Shown: positions 19,881-33,229 of the stretch, piece by piece
How positions within the stretch are numbered: position 1 is the stretch's first letter
Layout of the letters: each line of letters opens with the position of its first letter
Assembly: GCA_964020975.1 (NCBI GenBank)
Contig: OZ026618.1
Location: forward strand, 33,258,549-33,322,548
Direction: 5' to 3'
Length of the DNA: 64,000 nucleotides
Source: Hermodice carunculata
Lineage: Eukaryota; Annelida; Polychaeta; Eunicida; Amphinomidae
Notes under the pieces: model-generated
Databases searched by the model: none
The model's input: only the letters and a program-made list of their open reading frames with translations
What the model was told of the DNA's origin: nothing
Position numbers and translations under genes: made by a program

Positions 19881-20725
19881 CAAAAGGCTCTGTATTCAAA
19901 TTGATATAATTTCTCTAAATTAAAATGTATTTTTTTCAAAACCTTCCACTCTCCAAACTGCATCGGACTGTGAACATTTTTTAATGAGGCAATTCGAAAC
20001 GTTTCTGATATTTTGTTTTTGTGCGCAGAATTTTCTTGATCAGGTAATGTTTGGTCAAATGCTAACTATTTTGTTTTCATGGTAATCGAAAGACTTCTTT
20101 AATCCAATTAAAGTGGCTGTTTTTAGTATATGTAGAAATATGTGGGTAAAAACTGACATAGAAATCAGCTTATGACTTCATTATGGTGCTCCACATCGTG
20201 TCAAGTTGCATATCTCAATATCTGCCAAGTTTTATGAAGATTGACCTTAAACGTCAGGACATTATGCCAAATCTATTCTCAAGTAGATGAAAATTGGTCA
20301 TTTTAGCCCCATGGTGAAATATATACATTTCCATTCATCATCACCTCCCCCCTCCCGCCCCCGAGGAATATGCACATTTAAGGAGAAGCACATACTATAA
20401 ACCCTTGAAATATTATTAAGAATGCACATTTGAAAATAAAAATCACAGTACATGTAATTTTTTTTAATCTCCTTCCAGCACGACGTATACCAAAACCAGC
20501 ACAAAGGACGAACGCAAGACCTGCGCACTGTATATAATCGACTTTGGGTATTTTGGGCGCGCTCGTATAAGCTGTGTGCTACACTTGAATGACAGTGACG
20601 GATTTTTTTCTTTTTTTCCGCATTATTACATACGTGAGTGCCGGATTCTTATACAGGAACGTAAGTGTGCTGACTGCACATTCCTGGCTGGCCTGCATGT
20701 AAATGACATCTAATTCACATGATAA

Positions 20726-21178
20726 GTGAATTGTTTCAAACACTGCTACTTTTTATTGGTGCACAAAAATATGCATGGTATACAATATGCTGCATGTTTG
20801 GGAGCTACAGCTGTTGTTCGTTTTATATTCTTTCCTGCTGTTACTACCTCTATCACCTCCAGCATGGGGAGATATAAATATTTTGACGAGAAATATTTGC
20901 AGGAAAATATAGGCAATTCTGTCGTTTGTTCTTCTCTCATTATCCCACGGACCATCTCCGGATTTCCCTTCCTTGCAAGCACAGCTGGGATAAGCGGACA
21001 TTCAGTGTGGCAAGGAGTGGACATCTATAGTCAATGGACTGGTTATAGGTTCCAATTCTTCTGGGAAACTGGCGACACATCGGAGACATTTTTGGACATT
21101 GTTCAATCTGTACAACATTTAGTTCAAGACAAGTTTATATCAGCATGCAATAAAAATGCATATGCATTCTTTGAATGA
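20726..21178 (+). CDS. Unrecognised 150-codon open frame
   Basis: The longest unexplained plus-strand frame in the middle of the window. Residues 1-45 are hydrophobic and could form a membrane or signal segment (ATAVVRFIFFPAVTT). The rest is mixed, with AGISGHSVWQGVDIYSQWTG and a C-terminal FLDIVQSVQHLVQDKF. No motif or family was recognised. A TATA-like sequence lies about 200 bases upstream. An overlapping minus-strand frame also looks moderately protein-like, which weakens the call; it could be part of an unknown repeat. Confidence 0.2.
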   Translation: MNCFKHCYFLLVHKNMHGIQYAACLGATAVVRFIFFPAVTTSITSSMGRYKYFDEKYLQENIGNSVVCSSLIIPRTISGFPFLASTAGISGHSVWQGVDIYSQWTGYRFQFFWETGDTSETFLDIVQSVQHLVQDKFISACNKNAYAFFE

Positions 21179-21724
21179 AACCCTATCCAATGTTCAACAT
21201 TTGATATCAGTGTATCTGCCGTGCATTGATTTTTTGTAGGGCAGCATTCCAATACTTTGGAGACAATATGCCCTAAATCTAAAGGTGAACACATTCATCA
21301 CGATATTTGATTAGTAAAGTACATAAAAGCACTGTATTAACTCCTTTAGTGTCAAGTTTTGAGTGGGTCAACAGCTTTATTCGGCGCGCTTTGTATGTAA
21401 TTGGAAAAAAAGGCTCCGAGGAAACGTGTTGACCTGGACAATTATATTCTTTTGAACTATAGGCTTCCTAGTACTTCAAACAAAGTTACTTTTATAAGGA
21501 TCTTAAATATATCAGCTTTATGATAATTCAGAGCAGTTCAACTTTGGTAATTTGACTAAGTCGCAGTTGGCAATGAAAGTGTTAATATAAATTTATTAAA
21601 TGCTTATGCTACGACAACGATATTTGACAAAATCCCCGGAAGACTTAAACAAGTTAGCATATGTGAAGACATTTCGTGTGCACCCTAAACAAAGCATTTA
21701 TTCACAAGATTGAAATAAGTCAAA

Positions 21725-21835
21725 CTAATAAAAAAATAAAAACAAAAAATAAAATATAAAAACAAACAAACAAACAAACAAAAAAGTCTTTCTTTCTTTC
21801 TTTTTTTCTTTCTTTCTTTCCTTCTTTCTTTCATT
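21725..21835. repeat. (AAAC)n followed by (TTTC)n
   Basis: An A-rich AAAC tetramer run passes directly into a T-rich TTTC run. Confidence 0.85.
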
Positions 21836-22259
21836 ATCTTTCATGCTTTCTCTTTTTGTTTCTCTGTGTCTATTTTGTTTAATCATCTTTACATTTTGGG
21901 TGCCACATCAAGCTTCTTTTTTGTAATCTGTCATTTCAGCAAAATTTGAAGCATATGAATCACAAAGGTAGAAAGAAATGGAAAAATAATTAGAACAATA
22001 TGAACAAAACCATTCTCATGTCACAATTTATATACACTTTCACATGATTGAAACTAGCTCTGATCGTTTATAGGTAACCACTAGAACTATAGCTGTTAGT
22101 GTTGGAGCTTGCATCTAAAGGGTCATTTTCATGTCACCCTTTCCAAATACAATGTGTACACATGTAAATTTGAATAAAATCCATTTGTTTCGGTACTCTG
22201 ATTGAAGAGCCTTGGGTGGAGAATGCTCAGAAAAATATGGCTCCGAGTTCAGTGGGGTG

Positions 22260-24090
22260 CATTATAATATAGACTGGATATTTAGATGGAGCAGAAGGGT
22301 ACGACCCAAAGAGACTAGGGCAGCATTTGGAGGACTATTTTGGCAGGAATAAGGTTAGAACCTCCCACATTGGAGAGCCAAGAGTATACAGCTCCTTAGA
22401 TAAAAACGATAACATTCTAAACCAGAATTATGAGTTTGGTACCATGACCAAAGAAGCAATCATAGAATTGGCAGCTGCATTCATACGAGATGACATAAGG
22501 GTCAAAACAAATGACACTTCTGTGTATTGAGCACTACAAAATTTATATGATAGTGACAAAATGGTGCCAGATTCTTTGAATCAACAAGTAAGTGGCATCA
22601 TAAAATCAAAATCAGACAACCTCATCATCTGTGATCGGCGCTGGAAAGCATTTGCTCACAGTATCATATCAACTTGTCAACCTTGATCTTTTGTGTTCCC
22701 TGTGCTATTGTCAATATGAATTTACATCAATCGCAAAGTATGAATCTCGTGAATTGGTAGATATACTGAGTAGTTTATCATTTGCAGATGATTACTGGGA
22801 GCTTCAGCATTTGCATTATGCCTTGCTAACAAATGAACAGCTCTATGATCTAAAAGTTGCCCATGTCAGTTTCGTATTTGACAATGCTGACATGAATGTC
22901 AGAGCCCTAACAGGACATGTTACCTGGCATGTTCTTGTTGGTATTGTATGTATTACGCCACAGGGTAATCGAGGGTGCCATGCCACAATCAAATGTGAGA
23001 GCTCTTGAAGCTGGTCATTTTACTTAAGTGCCAATCAAAGCCTACAGAAAACCCACCCCTAGCTCTCTACAGTTCAAGTCCATTAAAATTGGGCCCCTTG
23101 CACCCCTAAACCAAATCCACCCCTGCTAAACTTGGCATAGTGTTTGGGTGCTCTCTGGCTAGCAGGATTTTCTCTTGATTTTTCTGTGCCACACTTCCCA
23201 TCATAGAGTGGCTGTATGCAGTGTGCTGTCAGGAATGATAATCATAAAGAAAAGTAGGACTCAGATTCTGCCATTTGTTGACCAAGATTCATCACCACTG
23301 GATACCATCTATTCTGCCTTTGTTTTGCATAGAGGTTTACTGAAAAGTTTGGACTTGCAAATTCTCCTTAGCCTTTCCTTATCAAGGCAGCTGAAATTTA
23401 GCAATCATCTTATACAGAGCTTAAGGACATTGGTGCGAGGCTTGGGATGTTTCATTTGCATAAGTCATACATGTGGTCAATTGGACACGTAATTGGTAGC
23501 AGTTCCTTAGGGGATTTGTGGGAGACTGTTTTTGCTCCCAATCCGGTAATCCACATGATGACAAGCAATGCATATGCTCGTGCATTCCGTGCACGACTTT
23601 TGCCATCAGCTGTAATCATGACAATTTTGCTGCAAACATCCAGCTGCCTCAGTAGTGTGAATCGTACTCCCCTCCAGGCTAAGCATAAAGGTCTGTGCAA
23701 AAACAGGCACATGTCCAACAGTTAATGCAAGGTATGGGTGATTTGATGGAAAGGGCTGCCAGTCCAAGTAGATCTGGCAAACAATGGATTAAGTATTTGA
23801 AGCATGTCTCTGTTATTCAACACTTCATAGGAGCAGAGCACACTGGCGATTGGGATTTAGATCTTCATACAGTCAGTGAGGTGATACCATTGTTCTATGC
23901 AGCTGGTCATATTCCATCTGCCAAATGTGCACATGTTTATCTGGAGCAGATGAAATCCGTGACTGATATTATCACCCGAGCAGTACAATACCTTGGCTGA
24001 GAAAGGGTACTTTACCATTTGTAGATGTGAAAAACGTCTGGTGCACATTTTTGTGATCAGACAATTGATCAGGATTTGAAATGGAACACA
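22260..24090 (+). pseudogene. Decayed member of a multicopy invertebrate gene family, probably mobile
   Basis: Successive plus-strand pieces in changing frames carry one protein. They are a start region near EDYFGRNKVRTSHIGEPRV; a middle with VSFVFDNADMNVRALTGHVT; GSSSLGDLWETVFAPN; then GKQWIKYLKHVSVIQHFIGA, GDWDLDLHTVSEVIPLFYAA and AHVYLEQM, followed by KGYFTICRCEK. From memory these match unnamed proteins present in many copies in cnidarian, mollusc and hemichordate genomes, with the typical phrases DNAD-N, GDW-L-L and P-F-AAGH--YAK. Those proteins look element-borne, but I do not know the class. It is broken in several places and not functional. Confidence 0.55.
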
Positions 24091-25100
24091 TACAGAAAAA
24101 AAAACATGCTTACACAGTATTCATACTATTATCTTGTTCTGCCCAGAACAATTTCGCTCTCAATTCATTTTTGCAGGTGACTGCCACTTTGCAACTTTTG
24201 TCACACACGCTACGCAGAGTAAATAGTGGGAAGTGCTGTTAAATGGGCACTTACACAGCCAAAAGAGATCCTTGCTTTCACAAGATATATCAATAAATAT
24301 TTAAAATGATACAGTAGGCCCTTTCTTGCGAAATTATAATAGGCACAAAGAGATTATGGCTGTAGGGATCTTAGGTTTTTGGGGATAAGTTCTGCTCTCA
24401 TTGATTTTTTGTGATTGAAAGTTTTAAAGTCTCTACACGATATGATATGATGACTTTTAATTATGTCAATTTTAGGTGTTGCTCCAGCTGCCATCCTGCA
24501 TTTTGGAAATGCTTTAGGGGTCAACTTAGTGAACTTTGTATGGGGCTTATGAAGAAGGGTTTCTGCACCCATCCTGAAAAATCAGCTTTCTACTATTTTT
24601 TCTCACTGTTCTCTAATGCTCCTGACCAAGAAGACAAGTCTTAGGAAGAGCTATAATGATCCCCCTCTAAAGTGTGAAGGACACACACTGGTCTTCTTTG
24701 ATTGAACATTGAGGTTTTATTTTCTTATCAGTTTGATCCAAGTATTCCTCTCTGTTTTGTGGTACGGTAAATGGTAAAGCTTAGTCCAGGGGTCTACCTG
24801 TTAGAATTTGTGCAGTTCGGCATGCAACAGTTAACATGCGGCATTTTCAAACATTCTCTGATTATACCTGTATCACACCGGCAAAAGCCAACACTGCATC
24901 CAACGTACTATTCCAAGGTGAGTCTGAACTGCTGGCTCAGTTTGTCACCGGTGATCCACCAAGATTAATTGTGGTAAAAATCCTGTGGTGTAATAAGTTG
25001 ACAGGGTAATTATGTACAGGGGTGGCACAAAGGAGGCTAAATAACTTCAGTACAGAAAACTGGAAAGGTGCCCGATAAATGTGCAAGTGGTAGAATAATA
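24091..25100. other. Stretch without a recognisable gene
   Basis: Short frames only. It may include the tail of the element whose protein fossil ends near 24090. Confidence 0.35.
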
Positions 25101-25104
25101 TTAC

Positions 25105-25179
25105 ACTTATTATTATTATTATTATTATTATCATCATCATCATCATCATCAACATCATCATCATTATTATTATTGTTAC

Positions 25180-25248
<69 letters not shown>

Positions 25249-25250
25249 CA
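25105..25250. repeat. (ATT)n/(ATC)n microsatellite
   Basis: ATT and ATC trinucleotides over about 145 bases. The poly-Leu, poly-Ile and poly-Ser frames on both strands are artefacts. Confidence 0.97.
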
Positions 25251-26164
25251 TTAAATCATTTCTCCCTGTAGTGTACTTGGGCAGCTCTATCCCATGATCA
25301 ATATGGCAAAATCATATGTGATTGAGTTATATATTGCCATGAACGGATGGATGCAAAGACAGACAGGTATATGGACACCAAAGAAAGGAGACGGAGACAA
25401 CAATTGAAAAAAGAGAGAAAGAAAGGAAGAAAGAAAGAAAGAAGGAATGAAGGAAAACCCCTGTTGCATCATTTTATCATAATTCACAATTTAAAAGTTG
25501 TAAACTGAAGCACAAAAACACAACTTACCCTCAGTATTCCTACTTTTGTCGTTTAGGCAATCTAAGAAGACTTCATAGAACAACTGGATTGCTTAAAAAT
25601 GCGCTTGATAACTATTTCATCGTGAATTGATGCTAAGTCTTCATTACTTTTGGGATCATGACAAGTGATGGTGTGACACATACATTGATAAAACGACAAG
25701 CATATGAAAGACTTTGACCATACATGTTTCATAGAAGAAAATATATAGATAGACGTAGATGGCATGAAATAATGAGAAATATAGAATCAAGGTCTTCCTT
25801 TCTTCTTCTTTTTTCAAATATGAGTCGACTTAAAAAAAAAAAACTGTGGACTTAGTGGCAATTCCTGGTAAGTGTGATCCCTACAATGCTTGTGCCCTGT
25901 TAACCATAGAACGCCTTGTCAGCCAACCTCAGCTTTATGAACCTTTCACATATTATGATATCATAATACGATGCCAATAGCAATGTGCGACCAATTTGTT
26001 AGAGAATTTTGATAAACATTGAACGGAAACTGGAACAGGCTGATTTTCCAACAGAAAATCAAATGTCTCCCCCCTTCACCCTTCTTCACCCTTACTATTG
26101 TCACTCTTATTTTTATAAATAGGCATACCGATTCCAATGATCTACAGATATGGTGAAGGTGCAC

Positions 26165-26915
26165 TCTTTATTGACATTTCAAAACGTTGATTTTTGACAA
26201 AATTTCCACGTGACCTTGAAAAATAGGTCAAGGTCATACATTTGCAGTTACAATCAAGGTCTTACAAAAGTCATACATAGAAACATAATCACACAAAATG
26301 TCAACCTCTTTAAGTCAAATCTTTCTAGAGTGCATCTGCAATGATTTTTAAAATGTAGCCTTGTGACCTTGAAAATAGGTCAAGGTCACCCATCTGCAAT
26401 CCCAGCCTAGTTCATATTATGGTACATTATCATGCAAAATGTCAGCCTCTTAAGTCAAATCCTTGTGAAGTTATTGCGTCCGCGTCAATTTTACATGACA
26501 TGCCCACGTGACCTTGAAAAATAGGTTAAGGTCACACATGTGCAGTTACAAGCAAAGTATTACAAAAAGATCTTACATAGAAACATTATCACACAAAATA
26601 TTGGCCTTTTTAAGTCAAATCTTTCTCGAGTGAATCCGGAGTGATTTTTAAACGTGGCCATGTGACCTTGCAAATAAGACAAGATCAGCCATCTACAATC
26701 CCAACCTAGTTCATAATTTGATACATAATCTTGCAAACTTTCAACCTCTTAAGTCAAATTCTTGCGGAGTTATTGCGTCCACGTTAATTTTACACAACAT
26801 GCCCATGTGACCTTGAAAAAGAGGTCAAGATCACCCATCAGCAATCGCAACCTAGTTCATAGTTTGGTACATAATCATGCAACATTTCAACCTCTTAGGT
26901 CAAATCCTTGCGGAG
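26165..26915. repeat. Tandem array of about 150-bp half-units carrying TGACCTTGA palindromes
   Basis: Five units, at about 26210, 26362, 26507, 26660 and 26805, each contain GTGACCTTGA followed after a short AT-rich spacer by its complement TCAAGGTCAC or a mutated form. Two half-unit types alternate (with CTCTTAAGTCAAATCCTTG or CTTTTTAAGTCAAATCTTTC), giving a higher-order period near 295 bases. Flanking phrases such as GAAACATAATCACACAAAAT and AACCTAGTTCATA recur. No coding potential; the 116-codon frame is a by-product. Confidence 0.85.
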
Positions 26916-29460
26916 AAAGAAAAAGAAGAAGCAGAAGAAACGGACCCAAAAACAATATGCACCCCCCCTCCCCCGTTGCATGGGGAGACATAATTACGAG
27001 TTACCAGCTGATGAAAAAATGTGATTTTGAAAGCAACGAAATGGCATCTAATCTGAAGTCTGTAATCAATTCATCACATTCAATTTTTTGGATGGTCAAT
27101 TCACTGTCTTGAATGTAATCTGATTGCAATTTCATTTGGGGGAATCAGAAAAGTGATTGAATGGTCAGTTTGCGGCTACTTATGAATTACACAAAACTGC
27201 TGGATAACCCTGTTTGTTTATGGTTTCACACACTGATCATTGAAATTCGCCTGTACAGTGCACAAAATTCATTTTTTTACCGTCCCGAGCACCCTAGCAA
27301 AACGAGGTGCTTTTTTATTATCTTGTCATGTTCTTGGAATGTGCTCTGAAACTCCCCTTGTGTGCATCAAACTTGTGTTTATTAATCCAGGCTAGTGCGA
27401 TTGCATTTGAATGACGTGATTACAGTCAGTCTAGATTAAGGTGGAAGATCTGTAGTCGGCATCTTTGGATAACCTCTGATCACCCTTCAATGGTTTTGGA
27501 TAGTTTGATACTCAAACTAGATGCTCCCATAAAGTTGGATGTGTGAATAGAAGATTAATATGAGAAGCGTGAGCTAAAAACGTTTGTTTAAAATGAAGAG
27601 TTTCAGTAGTGTTGACCACATTGGGTTGGTTTGCATGAGCATGATAATGAGGTATGTCGTTGTTTGCCGTTATTTATTCACGACCCCTGGAAACAAGTTG
27701 AGGCTCCGACAAGGGATGCAAAAATGGGCCAGCTAAGACTAATCACTACCATTGTTATGAACACTTTGAATTTTGAAATTGATGTAAAAACAAATTATCA
27801 CTATTGACTCACTGGGCCCCAAATATGAAAAGCTGCATGTGAGTCCACACCCAAACACCCCAAGTGTGGGCACGTTTGATGTTCAAAGTTAAACAAATTG
27901 GAGTTTTAAGCCACAAAATATACTCTTTTTTTTAATGACAACATCACAGAGGTAAGCTACAAGTTTATTTCACACAATAATAAAAACACAGGACAAAAGA
28001 ATCGAGCACGTGTCATATTACAACCATAAATGTATCAAAATTGGCAACATTCTTGTTCAACACGATTTTCTCGTAAACATGTTTTGTTCAACCTATGCAA
28101 TTTATATGTTGCATCTTAAACAAATGAATTGCCCTGTTGAACTAAAATCAATGGATATCAAAAGAAAAACCAGAATATCCAGGAGCGGTTTCAGTGAATT
28201 TCTTTATTCGGACAACCGTTTCCATGCCTTTTGGGGCAATTTCTACATAGACAGTGAACAACCTGTTGCACAAACTGAAAAGAACATACAAACCTTTTAT
28301 TCATGCTATTTCAGGACTCACCATTCAATTCAATACTCGACATATGCATATTTTTAATTTCTCTGCTTAGAATTTGAAAAAAAAATGTGTTCCTTCTGCA
28401 TGGAAAATGTAGAAACCCTACAAATACCGATAAAAACTATGGATACAAATTAATGGATGTCTATTAATCAGAGATATATCGGTTTATTGTACTTGTGAAA
28501 AACGTAAATGAGTAATATTTCTCCATAGCTGCCAGTTTCTCTGTGCGCTGGCTGCAGATTTTCCGCCTTATGTGTATACAAATGTTGAAGCATAAACCGC
28601 AGGCAAGATGTGTCATTTTGGGGTTCTGAATGAGTACAGGTAAATTGTATTTTGGGACACATCATTTTCTAGTTATAAAGTAGTAATAAAATTCTTGTCG
28701 AAGGTGCGTTTACTATTAAATTACCCAAACAACAGAAAGGATTGCGTTTGTTAGTCAAGCAAAAACAATAATCGAAATTCTGTAACCATTCCAAAAAGCC
28801 ACAGCTCTCAAGTTTGAAACGACCTTGAAGCGCTTAGTATGAGGGCGCTTCGGGCAAAAAGAGCATGGCAACCATATGGTTTCATGCACTTGCTCATATT
28901 GCATTTCAGTTTTGACGTTTTCAAGACTTAAAACAGCTTAATAGATCAGAGTCATGTCTTTTTTTTCCTTTAATCATAGTGTGGGCCATATTCTGGTTAT
29001 GTTTCGTTTAGCCAAACAACTGACTGCATCCCACGTTGTTTTAATATATATATGTACTATTTGGCATTAAGTTCATCTGGTCAAATACATATTTTCTCCA
29101 TTTGATTTTTTTTCAATGCGTTTAGGATTATAAAACAAAAATATTGTGTGTTGGTTTGTTTATTTAGTACCTCAGAAATATTGACAATTATACTTGTTTA
29201 GCAATCTATAAGTGAAAGAATTCATTACATTGACCCGCTTACTGCAATATGTATAATCCGTGCATACAATGTATGTATTAGAAAAAATGTTTTTTCTCTT
29301 GGAATCCAAGTTAAATGACACAAGGTCCAAGTATCAACGAATTGCATTATAATTACGTTTACTGGAGCTATTTAAAGCAGCTTATTAAGACGAATATTTA
29401 CTTCATTATGGCCAGTAAACAACTTTTATCTTTCAGGAATAAAAACAATTTTTATTGCTT
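26916..29460. other. Stretch without a recognisable gene
   Basis: Open frames up to 115 codons (28010-28357, plus) show no motif. No tRNA or repeat was recognised apart from short homopolymers. Confidence 0.4.
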
Positions 29461-29467
29461 ATAGTTG

Positions 29468-29468
29468 T

Positions 29469-29538
<70 letters not shown>

Positions 29539-29544
29539 TCTCTC
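29468..29544. repeat. (CT)n microsatellite
   Basis: About 75 bases of nearly pure CT. The RERE and SLSL frames are artefacts. Confidence 0.97.
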
Positions 29545-31220
29545 ACACGCACTTTGATTGGACACTGTTGTTCTGTTCGTGGTCCGAATTCTAGCATTAA
29601 ACACGTGCCAAAAGCAAAGTTGTCAAAACATACAGCAAGGATTAGGACAGTGACTGTATTGGTCAGAAAGAATGGATTGTGCTTTTTTAGTTTTAAAACA
29701 CTCAGTGGTTCAATTGCTTCAGAGTGCATACTTTGATATTCAAGTCACAAAATAGCATTAAATGCTCTAGTTTTAAAAGATTATTCTAAGTCGTTTGTGT
29801 GCAATTTATATTTGAGTTACACGTACGTGAAGAATCCAATAATATGCTTCTCTCTGGCTGTTCATTTGTCCCTGCATTATTCAGTATTGTATTCTATTTC
29901 GCAATATATATCGTTAATCACTGCGTTACTGAAGCTGGTGAGCACAGTTTTACAATGTCTGGGAGACAATCCACCCACCCATCTTTTTGTCCCTCCCTTT
30001 GCCTTGAGATGGATTCTTCTCCCCTCTTTCATTATTTTACTACTGTGGAAATCTTTTTCAAAATTTCTACAATTTAATCAATATTATATTAATGTTTCTT
30101 ATCAATAGAGGTTGTGCAATAAAATTAAAAAAATGATGCCAATATCTTGAATGTTTTATTCTTTTATTAATTTTTGCCAGATGATTCCACCAAAAGTCTC
30201 ATTTATAACAGCTTACCTTGAGTGAGTCCCTACCAGATTCATTTAACAGGGCACGCCCAATATTTCAATATAATGCTCCATGCGCATAAACTAAAGAGCG
30301 ACAACAAGATCCAATCATGCTGGATGACTGATGGCCGTAGGATGATACACCTGCATACCAAAAGTAATGAACTATCATGGACTTCTAATTGATGTGGTTG
30401 TGCGTGTTTTACCCATATCCAACTAATAAAATATCATACACGTTTAGCTTGTGGTCCTACACGTATATTCATCGACTTCACGTAAACCAAGTGAAGACTT
30501 CCTCCCCTCGACTCGTATGTACAGGTTTTTTTGTTTTTTTTTTTACTTTACTCGTGGTCCTAGCATTATGAACTTTGTCACATAAACATGTTTCATTCCA
30601 GGTGCATTTGCCATGTAAAATCAAGAAAAGAGATTCACTTTTTTGTTTATTTCCTTTATTATGTGCAACTCTTCCTCCCCATGGATTTTAACAGCCGGTC
30701 ATACATGTTGTATAATTTTTGTGAGACATACCCATGTGACATTTGTTTTACTAATAATCGTTACATGTATTGTGTTCCTCCTATTTATCTCCATATTGTA
30801 AAAGATACTGAGGTTTTGTGCTTTGTACCTTTCGATGTTATAATCAATTATGCACAGTTGTTCTTCAAACCTGCTTACTCATTGTGTATGGAGACACAGT
30901 TTAAATCCTACACATTGCCGTACCAAGCTGTCAATTTCAGTTCCCTCTGCCACTTAACGATATTAGAGTTTCGACAGTGTATACATTCTATAAAATATGT
31001 CATCACATGGGGTGCAATTTAGATTAGTATAGGGCAGTTATAGGTAGATTTAATGCAAGAAAGGGCTTTTATAGCTTGAAATAAGTCTTCATTATTGCGA
31101 TAATGCACCCCAGCTATGTGTTTCCCCACTGTTATTTTAACTGTGTTAACTAGGAGAGTGTTCCCATGCCTGCAATATATAAAGAAAATGCTGCGTCTCC
31201 AGCAGGGCCCTGCTTCTGAC
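29545..31220. other. Stretch without a recognisable gene
   Basis: Frames of 103 (29797-30108) and 144 codons (30588-31022) on the plus strand are rich in aromatic residues, Cys and Ile, as AT-rich non-coding DNA often is, and show no motif. Confidence 0.4.
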
Positions 31221-31229
31221 AATTACCCC

Positions 31230-33035
31230 AACCCGGACCCTGTTGTGCCAACCCACATTAAAGTTTATCATGCCAACATCAGGAGTGAAAACAGTGACCA
31301 TAAATTGGATGGACTATCCCTTTTATCTCAGACTGAACATTTTGATATAATTTTGCTATCCGAAACCTGGTTGGATAGTAAAAATCCTGATGAATTACTT
31401 GATATAGAAGGTTTTCAATGACCCATACGCTACGACAGACAACCGGGCCATGGTGGAGGGGTCGCTCTGTACGTAGGGGACTCACCGCTGTGCTCTGGGT
31501 GCATCGGACTAGATTGATGTTCAAACTTGCCAGGGGAAATTCTCGCGAGCGTTTCTCTCGTCCACCTGCTGACTCCTTTTTTCAAGATTTTTCAAATTCA
31601 ATTTCTATAGAATTACAAAATAGAATCCCCTATTATTGATAATCACAAGCAGCTTGAATAACTGGCGCCTAAAGGGGAACCCCAACAATGACAAACACTA
31701 CCTGAGAATCAGATTATTAAATATTATCACTCAAAATAACGTATTCCAACTTACAACGGAGCCAACCAGAACAACCCATTATAGCCAAAGTTTAATTGAT
31801 CTCAACTTTACTGCCTCCCCAGTTTTATTCTTGACAGCGGTCTGCTTCCACCTCTTTCCCTGTGTTTCGTATGATATACCTGTTTTATGATAAGCAAATA
31901 GAACTTTAGAAATATAAACTGTTTGTGTGAAACAATAACTTGAGCATGCCCCATTGGATAGTACGTTTGCCGTGTTTGAAAATACCCATGACACTGTAGC
32001 TTATTGCACTGAGTTTCTTTGGATATTGTCAAAAGGCCGTATCTTTTTAAGGTGTTAATATAAAGGACAAACCCTGGATGACTTATCTTATATTGATGTA
32101 AATTAGAAAGCAAAATAGGCCATGAGAATGATTTAAACGTACCTCACTCGAAATCCACTACCAAAGGTGTAAGAAACTACGAAATTTTGTTTTCCTGTGA
32201 ATAGATCAACCATTTGATCTTACTTTGCAAAATTAAGAAATGACCTGGACAGCAATCTGAACCTCCCAAAATGGTGGAGTTTGACAGTTTGACGAAGTGT
32301 CTTCTTGGAGGCAAGATGTTCTTATTGATTCCACTCCTTGTTGGAAACGACGAAGTGAAAGCTGAAATATTTAACACCTATTTAGCAAACAAAACAAAGC
32401 TTCTCAGTGAGAAAGATCCCCCCTTACTCACATTCGAATACAGAACCGATAAAATTTTACATCTATTTCTAGCAATTGAAAATGATGTCCTGAAATGTTG
32501 TCGTCTAGTAAGAGCAGCTCTGCAACTGGGCGTGCCATGGTTGTGAATTCCCTACTCAAAAATACTGCAGCTGTTTAATGCACACCATAAATGAAAAAAA
32601 TTGAATTTCTCTCTCAGTTTGAGGCAACTAGATTACATACTGGAACACTCCATCACTGATGCAGGAGCAACTTTTTTTCTGAACTGGGATTGCAGGGTAC
32701 CGGATGGAAATACTTCAAGCTTGTCACATTTCTATCAAATGATTTATAATCTTTGCCCTCCTGCCTCTGTGACCTGATTCTAGCTGCCCAAGGAACCTGA
32801 ACCCTCTGTAACACCTCAAGCGTACAACAAATCAGATGTCAAACAAATCAATACAGCTCCTCCTCCTCCTACTGTCTACATTATGTCTTCAGAATAATTT
32901 ATCTTTACACCTACGTAACTCTACGCCGATTTCTAAATTTAAATTACATCTAAAGAAAAAACCTTTAGCAAACTGACAAGCTACTGCCCTACTGCTCACA
33001 CTGAACCATTCTGCTAATATATGTCAGACCCGGCT
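31230..33035 (+). mobile_element. CR1/Jockey-type LINE fossil lacking most of the reverse transcriptase
   Basis: The endonuclease N-terminus reads VYHANIRSENSDHKLDGLSL and FDIILLSETWLDSKN (catalytic Glu present), then a stop and RQPGHGGGVALYVGD. The C-terminal endonuclease end follows at 31636-31850 (LRIRLLNIITQNN, QLTTEPTRTTHYSQSLIDLN). At 32340-32500 comes the linker before the reverse transcriptase (KAEIFNTYLANKT). After that the polymerase core is missing, and the ORF2 C-terminus appears at about 32895-32990 (LHLRNSTPISKFKLHLKKK). The frame is broken by stops and shifts. A long (AT)n follows, which may be the expanded 3' tail. Confidence 0.7.
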
Positions 33036-33042
33036 GTGCCTC

Positions 33043-33137
<95 letters not shown>
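33043..33137. repeat. (AT)n microsatellite
   Basis: About 95 bases of pure AT just after the LINE C-terminal coding remnant. Confidence 0.97.
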
Positions 33138-33140
<3 letters not shown>

Positions 33141-33229
33141 GGTGTCATCTTTCTGTCTGGAAAACCACTTGCTTAGTCATATCGACATATCATTTTGGTA
33201 ATCCAGGTTAAAGGAATATTTTTGTATAT

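Larger units (their letters stand above)
19881..22250. other. Long stretch without a recognisable gene
   Basis: It holds one 150-codon open frame (listed separately), a TATA-like TGTATATAATCG at about 20528, and an (AAAC)n/(TTTC)n tract at 21725-21835. Nothing else could be assigned. Confidence 0.4.

Noticed and set aside
26762-27112. 116-codon frame with a basic segment
   Set aside because: It starts inside the 150-bp tandem array and its composition follows the repeat.
29433-29736. RE-repeat and SL-repeat frames
   Set aside because: Products of the CT microsatellite.
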